Positions 44,337 through 57,700 of a stretch of 64,000 nucleotides of DNA are shown here, one piece after another. Location of the stretch: positions 876,450-940,449 of the forward strand of contig JAAOMT010000009.1 in NCBI GenBank assembly GCA_016748015.1. The letters are read 5' to 3'. The number at the start of each line of letters is the position of its first letter. The first letter of the stretch is position 1. This stretch comes from Geosiphon pyriformis. Lineage: Eukaryota > Glomeromycota > Glomeromycetes > Archaeosporales > Geosiphonaceae. The position numbers were made by a program, and so were the translations under genes. The notes under the pieces are model-generated. The model saw only the letters and a list, made by a program, of their open reading frames with translations. It made no database searches and was not told the DNA's origin.

Positions 44337-47300
44337 CTACACAGCTATATAGACAGAAGCTGAATCACCAATGCCAGAAAAAAACATATAAGACTTGCGA
44401 AAACCAAAATACACACCAAAAGCTTTATCAATACCAAGCAAATCAACCACACCAGCAGAAAGCTGTGAAATCAAACCGGAGACTGAAATAGGAGATGAAC
44501 CATCTAAAGGAATCAGTCCGTGCTTTTCCATATAGGCACAGTGTTTGGCCTGAACCAACCAGATCTCATCTCTAAAAGCGAGGCCAAGAGAACGTGCAAA
44601 ATTAACAACCTCCAAACATGCCACCTTGGGATTATGGAAGACAGAGACAGCTTTACCGAACCATTTATCAAAAACAAAACCCTTATAGAGAGCCATAGAC
44701 ACTGAGGATCCTAAAACACAAGACAACAACAACTGCAACAAAACCGAAGAAGAGACAGAAGAACCAGAAAGTGTTTCCCAAGAATTCATGTGTGAATCCA
44801 ACAACCGATGCCAAGCAGAATCATCAACCTTACAAGAAAAAACATGATCCGACACCTCTACATCACCACAATATAAACACAACACACTGGGATAAAGTCT
44901 ATTATAAAGCCATTTTCGAACAGCCACAGGCAACTGATAATGCAAAGTCTTCATAAAATAAGAGTGCACATTAGCCGAAATATTGCTAGTGAAACCGGTG
45001 GCCATATGCAGATCAGGATGCCACACCAAAGAAGAGTGGGACCAATTAACATCAGCACACAAGTCGACAGGCAAAAATTTAGAACCAGACCCCACCTCCC
45101 AATGTGCACGACACATGGCATAAAAAGTGTCATGGATGAAGTGCCTTGAATTGCCAAAGACAATGTTGCCATCAGCCATCAAAAAGTGTTTATCCAGGCG
45201 AGGAGGAAGAAACCAGTCAGAAACAGAAACAGCACCAGCAATCACATCAGCATGCTCATTTCCCGAAATTCCAGAATGACCTTTGACTTTGTGCCAGTTA
45301 ACTCTTAGGCCCTTACTGTAAATGACGTTGGCAATATGCTGACATTCAACCCAACACCAATTACGGAAATCAGGAACCACCAAACCCAATTCCGATTTGC
45401 AAGCATCCAAAGCAGACTGACTATCCGAAAATAAATGAACAACACTAAAAACAGGAATACACTCGAGAGCCAACGCAATTGTCTGTAACTCAGCCATGGT
45501 AGATGACATCAACCCAGACATGCCAACACCCAAATCCACACCAATGTCCTCGAAAAAGGCCGCAGCACCTGCTTCATAGCCAACTGTACCCAAATTTCTC
45601 AATGACCCATCAGTGTAGACTGATAGCACCCTTGCATTAACTTGCGAAAGACAATCACAGACAGACACAAAATCAAAAAAACCCAGAATGTTCAAGGAAC
45701 CAATATTAGCAAGAAGAGGGATGCGGACAGGAGAGGGATGCGGACAGGAGAGGAATCCTCACCAGCAAGAAACACAGCAGAAAGTCTGAACCACTCAGGA
45801 ATAGGGCCATGGAGGTCCAGTTTCTTCCATTGCTTAAATGTGGACCAATCAAAGACAGTACCATAATGATCACAAAGTTGGTCTACAAAGGCCACACCAT
45901 ACCGCCAAAGCAAGAGGAGACACCTAGAGAAAACTGATTCACCCAAAACAGTCGACATGGGTGTTTCACTATTGGCATGAAAGGAATTGGAAAAGGATCC
46001 ACCCAATGACAACTTGCAATTATAAAGCATGTACACCACACCCGCCAAAAAATTATTAGAAGCACTAACACAAATGTGAACAGGAGAACTCAATGGATGA
46101 ATAGGGCACCAACACAAAATCGCAGGTCATGAGACCTATGAGAGAACAAACATCCCACAATCCCACCAGAGTTGGCAAAATTAATAAGAGAAGCAACCTT
46201 GCCTTTAGACTGAATCTGCAGGAAAGATTTCAAACCATAAAAAAAGAGGTGGTGGATCAAATCACTAGGAAAGTCAAGCAGAAGTCCAGATTTGAGCTTC
46301 AGGCTCTTACGAATCATAGCATCCCACTTGTTACAAATGCCTATAGGAACAAAGCTAAATTGTGTCCTGTAGCTAATTATAGGTTGGAGAACTGCTGAAA
46401 CCAAATATAAGAACTGCTTATCTGAGATAGCTTTTTTCAGAACCAAATTTGTAAAAAAACGAACGTCTGAATGCGCCTTAGCTAAACTGGGTTTGGAAAG
46501 ACCCTCAGTTGACAGAAATATGCCCAAATACTAATGGGATTCACCCTTTTTGGCAACAAAGATAGGTGAACTACTAATGAAAAGAGCGGGATTTCCAATT
46601 TTACAATTGATAGGAATAGCTACTGTCTTGTCATTGTTTATTGATATGTCATTAATCCGAAAAAACTCACTAGCAACATCCAAAATGTGTTGAGTAGCTC
46701 TCTGACTACTGCCAACCCAAATTGTATCATCAACAAAGACGCCAACGGCAAAATAGGAAGAAAGCCCAGCTTGCGATTTGACATGACCACTCTTGGAAAC
46801 AAAATGAGAAATTAACCTATACTCACAGACACTTTCCTGACGCTTGACTTTGCACAAAAGGAGATCATAAAAAATGCGCCACAGGAAGGGGGAAAAGACC
46901 TCTCCTTAATCTAAACTATCATGGACATGATAATTATCTGTCAAACCAAAATCTGTCATGACTCGATTAGTGCGACTTTTGTGAATGCCACCAAAAAACC
47001 GAATAAACTTGTCACACATTTTAATTCTGACCAAACACTTCTCCAAATGCTCCCAGTCAACAGAATCATACATCTTCCTCATATCCTGCAGGACCAGCCA
47101 AAGCTCTCGGTTCTTTTCCAGGGCATCTTCAACAACCAAACCAACTGCAAAATTGAGGGACTGTGTCATTGTACCTTTCAAAACCAAAAAATTGTCACCA
47201 CGAAAGACATCATAAGTGCTGCATGCTGAAGAAATTCTGTCTGAGAGTATTTTGAAAAGAATCTTGCAAGTTGTCTCAATCAGTGCAATAGGACGAGTAT

Positions 47301-49041
47301 TTGTAAGAACACCCTTCCATTCATACGGTTTGGGAATCATCGAAACCCAAGCTTCTCTCTAAGGGCCAGAAACAGATTCCTCAGACAGGCAAAAGTTCAA
47401 AAGCACCAAGAGCATATTAAGAACTGAAATATCACAATGCTTCTAAAGCTCATTCGAGATACCCGAAAGGCCAGCAGCTTTGCTATCCGGCAGGTTGGAA
47501 ACAACCTTAAACAATTCATCGAAGTCGATTACACCCATTACACCAGAAAAAGCTTCGTCGAAAACATAACCCAAAAAACAATACTGGTAAGACCACTTAT
47601 CATTAACATTGAGCACCACCCTTTGCTTTCTAGTCCAGCCTTCCATAATCTCATCCACCTTAGACTTTACAGGAGCAGGATCCAACACCAGTTCATCCCT
47701 CACCACCAAATGATCTAAAACTACTTTGCGGAAGGGTCGTTTCAAAACACTACATACAGTATGACCTTTGTTCAACTCAAAACTCTCCATTCTCTTGTCA
47801 ATTGCCGACTTGATCTGAGATTCTTTGGCATGGTTTGATTCTGACAACTTAGATGAATGGTAAGATTTCCTTATCCTGGCCAAAGCTGAATGAATGACAT
47901 CAAAATGAGAACCCGAAAAAAAGAGAGACTTCACAACAAAAGCATTAGCAATATCAATTCCCTTTCATGTGCCAAGTAGAGAAACAAATTCCTCATGAGA
48001 AACCAGACGAGGGGCTTTGACAATCTTTGACACCAAAAGTTCTAATTTGTGAAATCTGAATGATTCTCTATTATAGATACTGTCAAAACTCTTAAACCAT
48101 TTTTTTTTGAAAACGTTCTCAGCCGACAAACACACCACTTGGCAAAGGTGACTCCACATTGTGTCCAGGTCCAAACATATCTTGGCAGCATAAAATTTAT
48201 CATGGAACATGGCAGCATTTGCCGAAGTATCCTCTTTAAACTTGATCCAATTGGCATCACCAGCATTCACAAAATTATACTTCCAATGATCTTTATTTGC
48301 TTGATTGCACAATGAGTTCAACTGCACATCCAGCAAACCACCAAGACCCATGGAGACAGAAACAGCTTTATGATCAGTGTCAAAATACTCTTCGACACCA
48401 GACACATCATGATCCAAAATTGCGTTAACAAGACTTGACAACACAAACACATAATCAATAACTTTAGCCACTCCATGAGAATTGTTCCACGTAGCATCCT
48501 TTCCAAACAAGCTTCCACTCAAAGAGTTGACCAAACCCAAATCAAAGCATTTTTTTAAGCTGGCACTTTTGCGAGAACCATCTTCATTGAAGTCACCACT
48601 CAAGATAATGAAGGAAGACTCATTTACCACCCTCGTGATCAAAAAATTGATATCATCTGCCTGAGAGAAACGTACTGTCAAAGATGATCCAGCATATAGT
48701 CCCAAAATTGACACAGACAGTTTATTTTTGAAGAGAAGCTTAACAGAAAGAAACTGGCCAGGAATGTCTAAAATCTTACACACATGCTGAGCCAAGAAAT
48801 TGTTTATAATGATTGCAACCCCAAAACTCATGTGACCAGAAACCAAACCAGAAGTAAAAACCCGAATGCCAACAAACTTGTTCATAATCCAAGGATGAAT
48901 CCCATCTTTCAACTTAGTCTCAGTAACAATTGAAATCATATTGTTCATTTCTTTATGCCAATGAATAATATCCTCCTGTTTCGCAGGATTGTTTATACCC
49001 CTAACATTACACGTGGCAATTTTCCAAATATAACTGGTCAT
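44337..49041 (-). pseudogene. LINE-E ORF2: endonuclease, RT, RNase H, Cys/His C-terminus
   Basis: ATG at 49039-49041 (MTSYIWKIATCNVRGIN). Endonuclease: CNVRGIN, VTETKL, SGDFNEDGS, VIDYVFV, DTDHKAV, all key residues kept. RT: long open piece 47340-46906, catalytic VFVDDTIWV (about 46745) intact. RNase H (45620-45220): VYTDGSL, TMAELQTIALAL, SDSQSALDAC, HSGISGNEHADV, so the DEDD set is complete. C-terminal SVLCLYCGDVEVSDHVFSC (about 44900-44840). Stops at about 47966 (TGA), 47442 (TAG), 47360 (TAG), 46908 (TAA), 46530 (TAG), and a frame shift at 45718-45751. Ends SVYIAV-stop at 44337. Confidence 0.93.
45718..45751 (-). repeat. 17-bp tandem duplication breaking LINE-E ORF2
   Basis: Two adjacent perfect copies of GGGATGCGGACAGGAGA (45718-45734 and 45735-45751). 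Reading with one copy removed joins EDSSPVRIPLL directly to ANIGSLNILGFF in one frame; with two copies the frame ends in a stop. Confidence 0.95.
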
Positions 49042-50915
49042 TGAGATGAGAAGAGGACCAGAGAACCCGAACCAGCACACATCTGCTCCAACTTCGCCAA
49101 AATTGAACCAATAGAGGCATCGAGAGCAACCAACTTTGATTCTAAAACACCAACTTTAGAAGTTAGCACCTTGGAACTGCTATGACCCAATTGAGAACTA
49201 TCATTGCTAGAAGGGAAAGAAATGGGTTGAGCCAAAGGAACATCTAACACCATGTTGGAATCCAAGTCAGAGTTAGCCACCATAAGAGAACCAGAGACGG
49301 ACAATTAAGGAGTATTTACTGGAGGAATCATATTAGAAGGAGGAGCTAAAAGCACCAAACTGAGATTGTTAAAATGAAGAAGAATGTTCGAAATTTGATC
49401 AAATAAAAGCTCTACAGAGCATTCCAGACGTGCCAAATGCACACCCAAAAGGGCATCGACCATAGAGAAAGGAGGAGGGGTACCACCAAAACTCGAAGCA
49501 CCAATGAGCAAAGAACCAGAACCAAAGCCATCAAGAGGACCATAAGAGACCAAAGCAACTGAGACCACTTGGGCCCAGGATTTGCCTCCAAAAGTAACAG
49601 GACGAGAGATCAGAACCTTCTTTTTAGCATACAATTTGGCCAACTGGAGACAAGTATCCAAGTTAGCAGGCTTTTTAAATAACTTGGGTGACTGAGAAAC
49701 TGATGCAACCTCAGCATCACATTCCAGAGCAGAATGACTGAACTTCTCACACCATTCACAGTGAACTAAATCCAACCTAGCCCATGAGAGTTTCACTCCA
49801 CCAAAGATCGGCTCCATGTGAAAAGCTGATTCCATAGCTTCATCAGATTCAAAACATACCACAGCACAGCGTGTTCTGTTGCCAGTCTCCAATGAATGAT
49901 TGATGACACAAGTTTTCCCACCAGTCCCTTCCAATAGATTCCCAAGATCATAAGCTGTCGTTCCCACCGGCAAAGTAAACAGAAGTGCCTTGAATTGATC
50001 TCTAAAAGCTTATGTCTCATGATCTCTCACAGCCTTGGCCACATGCACAGAATCTTTCCCAACTAGGAAAGATCATTTTGACGCCAACAGATCAGCCTGG
50101 CTAGATTTGGCAAACTCCACTACAGCCTTCTGCCACAGCCCAATTAACTGAACTTTGATAGACACAATCTGACTATACTCGGATACTGCGGCGATAATCA
50201 TTTCTTTTGGCGTATTCATGGGAATTTTCTTGATTACTATGGTCCGATTTGAGTGAATTCCTTGTTTCTTAAGATTGCTGTTTACTATGATGTTATTTTC
50301 CTTGGCCAATGATGCGGCCTTTTCCAAGCTCTCTGATGAAGTAAACATCAATCTGATGATCCCTTCAAATTTTGAGGGGGTAGTGGCCCCCCCAAAACTG
50401 TTGATTTTTGAAAACAATTTCCTAATCAATTGAGTTTTCACAGTCGCTGATTTGTCTTCTACAGTTGAGAGATTAATATCTAATGCAAAGGACTTCCTAA
50501 CAGCAACTTCTACTTGAGATTTAACAATTTTGGGATCCAACCACATTTTTTCTAAAGGAATACCAAGAGGAGGGGGGAGAGAACCGCCATCTTCATCATT
50601 CACATTGTAATCTAACAAACCAAGAGGGGAGCCGCAGTCCAAATTATTCTTAACTCTCTTTGCCTTAGGAGTTGTTGCAGCCAAGCCAAGAAGAGACCCA
50701 TTATCACTGCCAGCCAAGATGCCACCAGCAACACTGTCACCAGAATCACTCTCCATATTCGAGTATTGATTTCCACCAGAATGAGGTTTGGCCAAAACAG
50801 CTTTGTTTCTATCACCAGACTGACTCATATGGTGAAAGGAAACCCTTTTTTTTTGAGAGGAGAGACCACCAACAGAACCAGAAGAAGCATTAACAGGAGC
50901 TTTTTTATTTGACAT
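49038..50915 (-). pseudogene. LINE-E ORF1 (RRM-like + CCHC)
   Basis: Start taken at MSNKKAPVNASSGSVGG (50915); an upstream in-frame VDLETASGNS corresponds to the LINE-B start MDLEAVFSNS with ATG changed to GTG. RRM-like segment VIKKIPMNTPKEMIIAAVSE with KAVVEF (about 50240-50115). Knuckle CEWCEKFSHSALEC (CX2CX4HX4C, about 49765-49725) intact. C-terminal SKVGVLESKLVALDASIGSI. Only three internal stops: TGA after LLASK (about 50070, a Trp codon), TAA near 50010, TAA at about 49305. Stop 49038-49040 overlaps the ORF2 ATG. Confidence 0.9.
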
Positions 50916-51060
50916 ACTATTGCCAGAAGCAGTTTCCAAGTCCACAATAAAAGGATTATTTGTAAGAGAAATATTGAGATACAGCAAGTGAAAAACAAAA
51001 AAAACTACTTTCAAAATATGACTCTTTTTTAGGAATTTGGGATAAAAGAGAGAAAGAGTT

Positions 51061-52173
51061 TTTTATAATTTAAAAAATAATATTTTATTAATTTAATCTT
51101 TGTAAGATATTTTAATAATATAATTAATTTAAATTATGTGTTAAAACAAAACTTGTTTTGTTATTTAAATTGTTAATAATTAATTAATATTTATTATAAT
51201 TAAATATTAATTTAATTAATATTTTATTATTATTATTATTTACAATTAAAATATAATTAAATACTATAATTAATACTAATATTATAAATTTGGTAAAAAT
51301 ATTAAAAACCAAAAAAAGTCAAAACTCTATTTTTTACAAGAAAAAAACTCATGTTAAATCAAAAAAAGTGGTTTAAAAAACAATAAAAAAACTTTGAATA
51401 AAAAAAAAACTTTACTTAAAAACAAAAAAAATGCTTTTTTAACAATAAAAAATTGCTTTATTTTTGTATTATTTAAAAAAATACACTTTTTAATTGTTTT
51501 TACAATTAAAAAAACTTTTTGAGTAAATGCATTATTAAAAAATGTATTCATAAAAATATGTAAAAAAAAGGTTGGCTTATTATTATTAATAACTAATTTG
51601 TAAAAACAATCCAAATATATAAAATATATTAAAGTTTTATAATCAATTTAGAATTTTAAAATGTTAATTTAAGTTTGTTATTATTATATCAATTTTAATT
51701 AAAACCAAACATTTCAAAATTTATCAATTTTATTAAAAACCAAACATTTCAAAATTTATCAATTTTATTAAAAACCAAACATTTCAAAATTTATCAATTT
51801 AATTAAAAAACAAATTTATTGCAACCATTCTAAAAATAATTGCAATTGAAAATCAATCTCTTGAAAAGTTTCAACTCAATTTATCTTTATAATTTGATCA
51901 TGTAATAAAAATAATGGAATTGTAACATACAATTAAGTAGATTCATAATCTATTATTTAAAAAATGCTCAAAGTGCTATAGCAGACTTTCTTGAATGATG
52001 CACTACGTTACTAAATTTAATTTCTATGATATAGTAATTCTCTTACATATCCAAATGCAGTTGCATTGGTTTATTATAATTTACAAAGACCAAGAACACT
52101 AAATCCTAATATTAAAATGGTATTATACGTATCGATACCATGTATGACTTACATGAGAGTTGAAAATTTTAAA
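51061..52173. other. AT-rich transition from transposon island to gene space
   Basis: No coding frame I would trust: the open stretch at 51614-51354 is a Phe/Lys low-complexity product of A/T runs. A tandem repeat lies at 51705-51809. From about 51900 the composition becomes less extreme and holds the PDS5 3' flank. No residual LINE 3' end is visible here. Confidence 0.6.
51705..51809. repeat. 35-bp tandem repeat, three copies
   Basis: Three near-perfect copies of a 35-bp unit beginning CCAAACATTTCAAAATTTAT (51705, 51740, 51775), the last copy diverging at its end. Minisatellite in the spacer between LINE-E and PDS5. Confidence 0.9.
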
Positions 52174-54710
52174 TCATTCTAAAGACTCGGGGTTGTCGTC
52201 AAGATCCATTTCCTTGTCTGTTTCACCCTCATCAGTTTGAATTGCAAGTTCGTCTTCCTCGTCTTGACTTTCTTCAATTTCCTCCATTGATAGTACTTTA
52301 GCCTTTGCAGCCCTGGGGGTCGATCTATTAATGATTTCAATTTCCCAAAGTTTTTTAGTCATTACAAATGAATCACTTATTACCTAAAAACAGATTACTC
52401 ACTTTCGTGTGGGTGTTGTTGAACCTACTGGAAGTTTCCTTCTTTTCTTGGGAGATTGCTTGGAAGATTGTGCGCGAGGTTTTCGTGGAACCTGATAAAT
52501 AAGGAAATTCATTGTCAATCAGGTTAATGAAGTTGGCAAAACAGAATACACACCTTTTCTTGCTTGGTATGACTGGCCATATGCCTTTTTTCTAGAATCT
52601 TCATAAAGTCTGGGGGAATATAATTACGCTTCATTATCTTTGAAGAGAGGCAATGGATCAGAAAAAGGTAAAAACAAAAACAAAACAGATAACAAAAGGA
52701 ATTTATTGAGCCAATTTGTATGCACCTGTTTACTAATTTCGGCATTAGGCAAACTTTTGAATAGATCTCCGGGAAGTTTTACCTGACCAGGATAAGAGAG
52801 CAATGTCCAAGATGATGTTTTGCATTTTTCTCGAATGATGTGTTGAGTTAAATCACTCAATAGATATAAATTCTGAATATAAGGCAAAGCTGGAAATTTT
52901 TGGAATTTGAAAATTTAAATAATAAAAATATCTAATCCTCAAATATTACCTCGGAGTCTTCCTTGTAGGGATTTGCATCCTGGACTTGCTTGATGCGGCC
53001 AGTAATATAATATAAAAATGAGATATTCTCTGCGTTTGCAATGGTTTCCAAGAAGAAATCAATATACCTAGAAAATTTATCGGTGGAATATTATGTTTCA
53101 TTTTTATAATGTCTTGAGAAATTACTACGATATTGATGTACATACTTTGTAAAATCAGCTAGATAATTCGATTCCGAGGAAAAATCGGGATGATATGACA
53201 AAAGATAAATAAGTCGTACTAAGGACATCTCGAAGAGCAAAGGGGCATTTTCTTTTCGATGAAAAAATAAGATAACGAGGTTAGTTAGTCATACGAAATA
53301 TATGAAGCAAATTATAAAATTTTTAAACATACTGACTTTGGACCTTTACGGCAGATAAATGTCTGATTAGGAACACCCTGACCTATATGTGGCCAATTAT
53401 AAAGATAAAAATATCTGGCAAACTCGAGAGATCCAAGGCTGAGAATTTAATTTAAAAACTGACCATGTCTCTTATATCTGGTGCTGGCTCATGAGCAATC
53501 AAAAAGAATATAGACAAAAATCGTGCACTAAGCTGAAATCCTCCACAATATTTAATCAATCGAGCAGCAAACCCATAACGAACTTGATAGCATGGATCCT
53601 AAACATTAAAATTGGTTAAGAGACAGAAAGAAATCACGGGAAATACTAGAAGGTAAAATCCGATTGGTCTTTTTAAAACATGAGCCAAATATTTCAAACC
53701 TGAATCATCAATGCTAATTCTTGGAAATCTGTGGCAGATATCATTTTATCATATGATTTTTGGCGCGCTAGTTTTAACAACGCGCGAGCAGCAGCTAGTC
53801 GCAAGCGGCTCAGGAATGGTTTACTATAAACACATTAAATATGTTAAAAGCTCCAGAGACTTTTGAACATAAACAATCAGTTATTACCTGGTGGATTGAT
53901 CAGGAAGTATTTCACCATTTTCTCTTATGAACCTCCATAATAGTTTTATTACGCTTTTCACCGATTCGTCGGAGCTTTTCTCCTCCGAAATCACAAGTAA
54001 ACGATTCACGAGAATTTTTAGCCCAGTCACCTATTTACACACATTCGTCAACGTAATATATGATGAGCAAGTAAGCAAGCAATAATAGCAATATATTTTA
54101 CCGAATAAGACTATCAAATACAGAATACAAAGGCACCTTTGCTTTGCATTCATCATCCAAATCCTCATCTTCAACCCAATCACGGTCGTCTAACGCAACC
54201 TTTTAAGAAATAATTTGTTCATATGTAGACCTTCACACCTTAAGCTTCAAGAGATCTTAATAAATTGAAAATTACTTGGTGTGTATTTTTGAGAATAAGT
54301 TCCTTCACAATAAAATTGGCAATGGCTTCATTTTGTTCTTCATATTCATTCGAAGAATAAAGCGCCAATTCTTGTAATACACAAAGGTGACCCATAAGGT
54401 TTTTAGAATCTGCTGATAGACTTGGGACGATTTTCTTTCATTGACAGATGTATCAAAATGTAAATATATGATTGCTCTAATAAACAATTGACAAAAGTAT
54501 AAAATCACCTGTAATAAGTCGGCAAAGATTTGATCTCTGTCGCGCATTTGGCCCAAAATGATAGTTGCATACTTAGCTTGACGAAATAATCCATTCAGGG
54601 CTACCTCAGCCAAACGTTGTTTGAATAAACTATAAGCAGAAGATATAGTTGAGATTTCAAAGATTCATGATTTTAAAACATTTTATAGATACGAAACATC
54701 AATTAATTTA

Positions 54711-54761
<51 letters not shown>

Positions 54762-57700
54762 TAACTTATCTTGAGGGGTCTCATCAGGAAAAGCCTTGGA
54801 GAAATGGGAGAGTGCTTCCAAACTATCCACAACTAAAACGTTTGAAATAGGTATATTACACCGACACTGGAATCTTCACAAATACAAGGTTCCTACCCAG
54901 AGTTTCTTCAACATCTTCGAAAATCAAACTCATCAGCTCGTCAAGGTAGGGTCGATAGAGAGCAGGAAAACGTGAAGATATATCCTTAAATCGAGAAACA
55001 ATTTAAGCAAACTAAAGTTTCAAATTCAACGCGTGAAATCGAATCCGATATTAATACCTTAATCAAATCGCGTGCAACTTTTCTGGTATCACGAGATTGA
55101 TCTGGGTGATCAAGTGCCATTTGAAATTTCATTTTGTTTAAAAGTCCAGGAATAAGATCGTGATTGATGATAGTTAGGCTAATACGACGAAGAAGTATTG
55201 AAAACGTTTCCAAGAAAGAAGCCGACAATTCTTCAATTATTTTTAAAGCATCTTTCTGTTGAGAAGAGCAAAAAAAAATTTGATATCGTTAAAATATATT
55301 CCAAGCAAACACTCTTATTAAATCGCAAAGATTTAACATCCAGATATGTAATAATAATAATAATAATAATAATAACAACCTTAGACTTTAGCACTGTTTT
55401 GTAATCAGACATGGGATCCATACAATTCTTTATAAGTTTGTAAAGGCTTGGGTTTTTGATTTTAGCCAAACCTGAAAGATGGTTGATGGTCTTTGGAGGA
55501 TCTGGGAGTTTATCTTTTGAATAATTTTTAAGGCTTAAGTATTGTCACACCCAGCCACTGAGAATAAGCATAGTTCCAGGTTTTGTTGAAAAAATTGGCG
55601 CTTACTAGCAATGCGTTTTATTATTTGATCAAGTAAAGAAGAAAGCTTTTCATCATCTTCCCTATCACTTTCGCCCTGAATACCAACCGCGGTTTAGTAC
55701 ATTTGATGTGTTCCAAAAAGGAAATAAAAAAGAATGTATCTAAAACTCACTTTGTAGTCTTCACTTAGTCTCATAAATACCTCCATGTCAGAGATAGCGC
55801 TTTTTCATGTGAAGATAAAAAATGGTCAATAAGCGTTTTTTCGAGGGTCACTCAAAAACTGATGAGAAAGGTTCAATAGCTTACTCTCTTTGTCTCTGAA
55901 ATAAAGAAAAAAAGCCCTTTGTTGCCTTTCCGTCCATTGATTCCAGGACATTGAGGATTCGATCAATTCGAAGGTAATTTTCATTGTTTGGGGGTAATAT
56001 GGCTTCTTCTAAAGCCTTTTCAACACATGCACTGACGTAGTAAATGATTCATAAAATCGGAATGAATATAATGACCAGTAGATGATCGGAAGTGTAATAG
56101 GTTTTAGACTTGCTTACACAATTTCATTATCGTTCGTATAAAGCGTATTTAATATTTCTGTCGGAATCCAATTGAATTTCGACATTCCTATCTCATCATT
56201 GTTAATGCTGCAGCGACAAAAATATTTCAGGGAGATTAGGTTAAAGATTGGAAGAGAAAAAAAATTGCTTGATTACTAGAATGTGAATGTGAATGTGAAT
56301 GTGAATGTGAATTTTATGCTTACATATCAGGATATCCCATATTGTATAGTCTGGCGAGAGCATTAATCGCCTCTTGTCTAACACCGTGCTTTGAGTTATA
56401 ATTAATGATGAGACGGGTAACTCTACACTAAAAAAAGTACGAGTACGGTCACAATATAAAAGGTTGTTCCTTACTTTTCGATCCCGACAACGCTTAGCCA
56501 GTTCGATTAACAGGTCGGCGTCGACCAATTTATGTACAGTCTCGTAATCAATTTGACCCAAAACCTTGCAGAAAGCGATGCGAACTTTTTCGTCAGGATC
56601 CGACATTTTTGATTTTATCGCGTCTGAAGAAATGTTAATAGATTCTAAGATGACTTGTCTAAAACTTTTCGACAAAACAATAGTGAGGTGACTTCATACC
56701 ATTTACTTGTTGTGATAATTCGGGATGATTATGATACAAAGGAATACAATATTCAGCCCAAGCGGTTCGTACGGCAGCCGCTTTATCGTTACGCCTTTGA
56801 GTTTATAGGGTAAAAAATCTCAATATATGCTTCCAGATCACATGATCTTTATCAAAAATAGAAAGCAGACCTCGAGAGCCAAACCCTCCAGACAGTCTCA
56901 TTTCGCAGGGCTAAGGTGGAGCCTTTCTCGGATAACATCTCCCCAAGAACTTGAGTTGCGAGCATTCGTAAGTTCAAGTCGTCAAGCTAAATAAATTTTC
57001 AAAAAGAATCGTCATCAGATCCAAACTTTCTTGAAGTATCAAAAAAGTTTTTAAATTCACTGACTTTTAGTTCCTCTTCAAGTTGTGGTATGACATTTAA
57101 TAATAATCCAGGAGCTGATCGATTGAGCTCTTTGATTAAATCGTGGGCTGTCTTGAAATCATGCAATTCTTGGGCGGTGGTCCGAGATTTTTCTTCGGCG
57201 ACAATGGCTTCCATAAAGTACTAAGAATGAGTACAGACTTTAACATTTCAAGTTATGGTTTTCAACATTGAAGAAGAGCAGTCAGGGATGCATGGAATAT
57301 TGTTTAATCACCTGACACACATAATTTTGAAGTTTATCAGTTGTTGCCCTACAAACAGCACTTGCTAATTGATAGGCAGCAGGATTTTCCTCCTATTATT
57401 TTAAAAGCAACAATCAATCAATCAATCAATCAATGGAATGGTTATCAAGAGAGAGCAACTGTGTTAAACCAAGGCTTACGATAGTCTCTCTTAAAAAATG
57501 ATAAAGGATAACATCAATGACTTCTTGAGGTAAAGCGGGCGCATCCTCTATCAATTGTTGCATGATATCAACAAAATAACCTTGAACAAGTTTCGGGGTG
57601 TTGATTCTGCAAAATAGAGACTAGAGTGTGAAAAAAATGATTGCTCGTGAGTTTTTAATTAATTTAACCAAGACCTTGGATACTTACTTGATTGCCGAGA

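Larger units (their letters stand above)
44215..51060 (-). mobile_element. LINE-E, near-complete and best preserved LINE
   Basis: About 6.8 kb with leader, ORF1, ORF2, and 3' UTR (44215-44336). All catalytic motifs of endonuclease, RT and RNase H are present; the frames are broken by about eight stops and one 17-bp duplication. Probably the youngest LINE in the window. Confidence 0.93.

Noticed and set aside
51354-51614. Open minus-strand frame of 86 codons
   Set aside because: Almost only Phe, Lys, Leu and Ile from A/T runs; low-complexity artefact.
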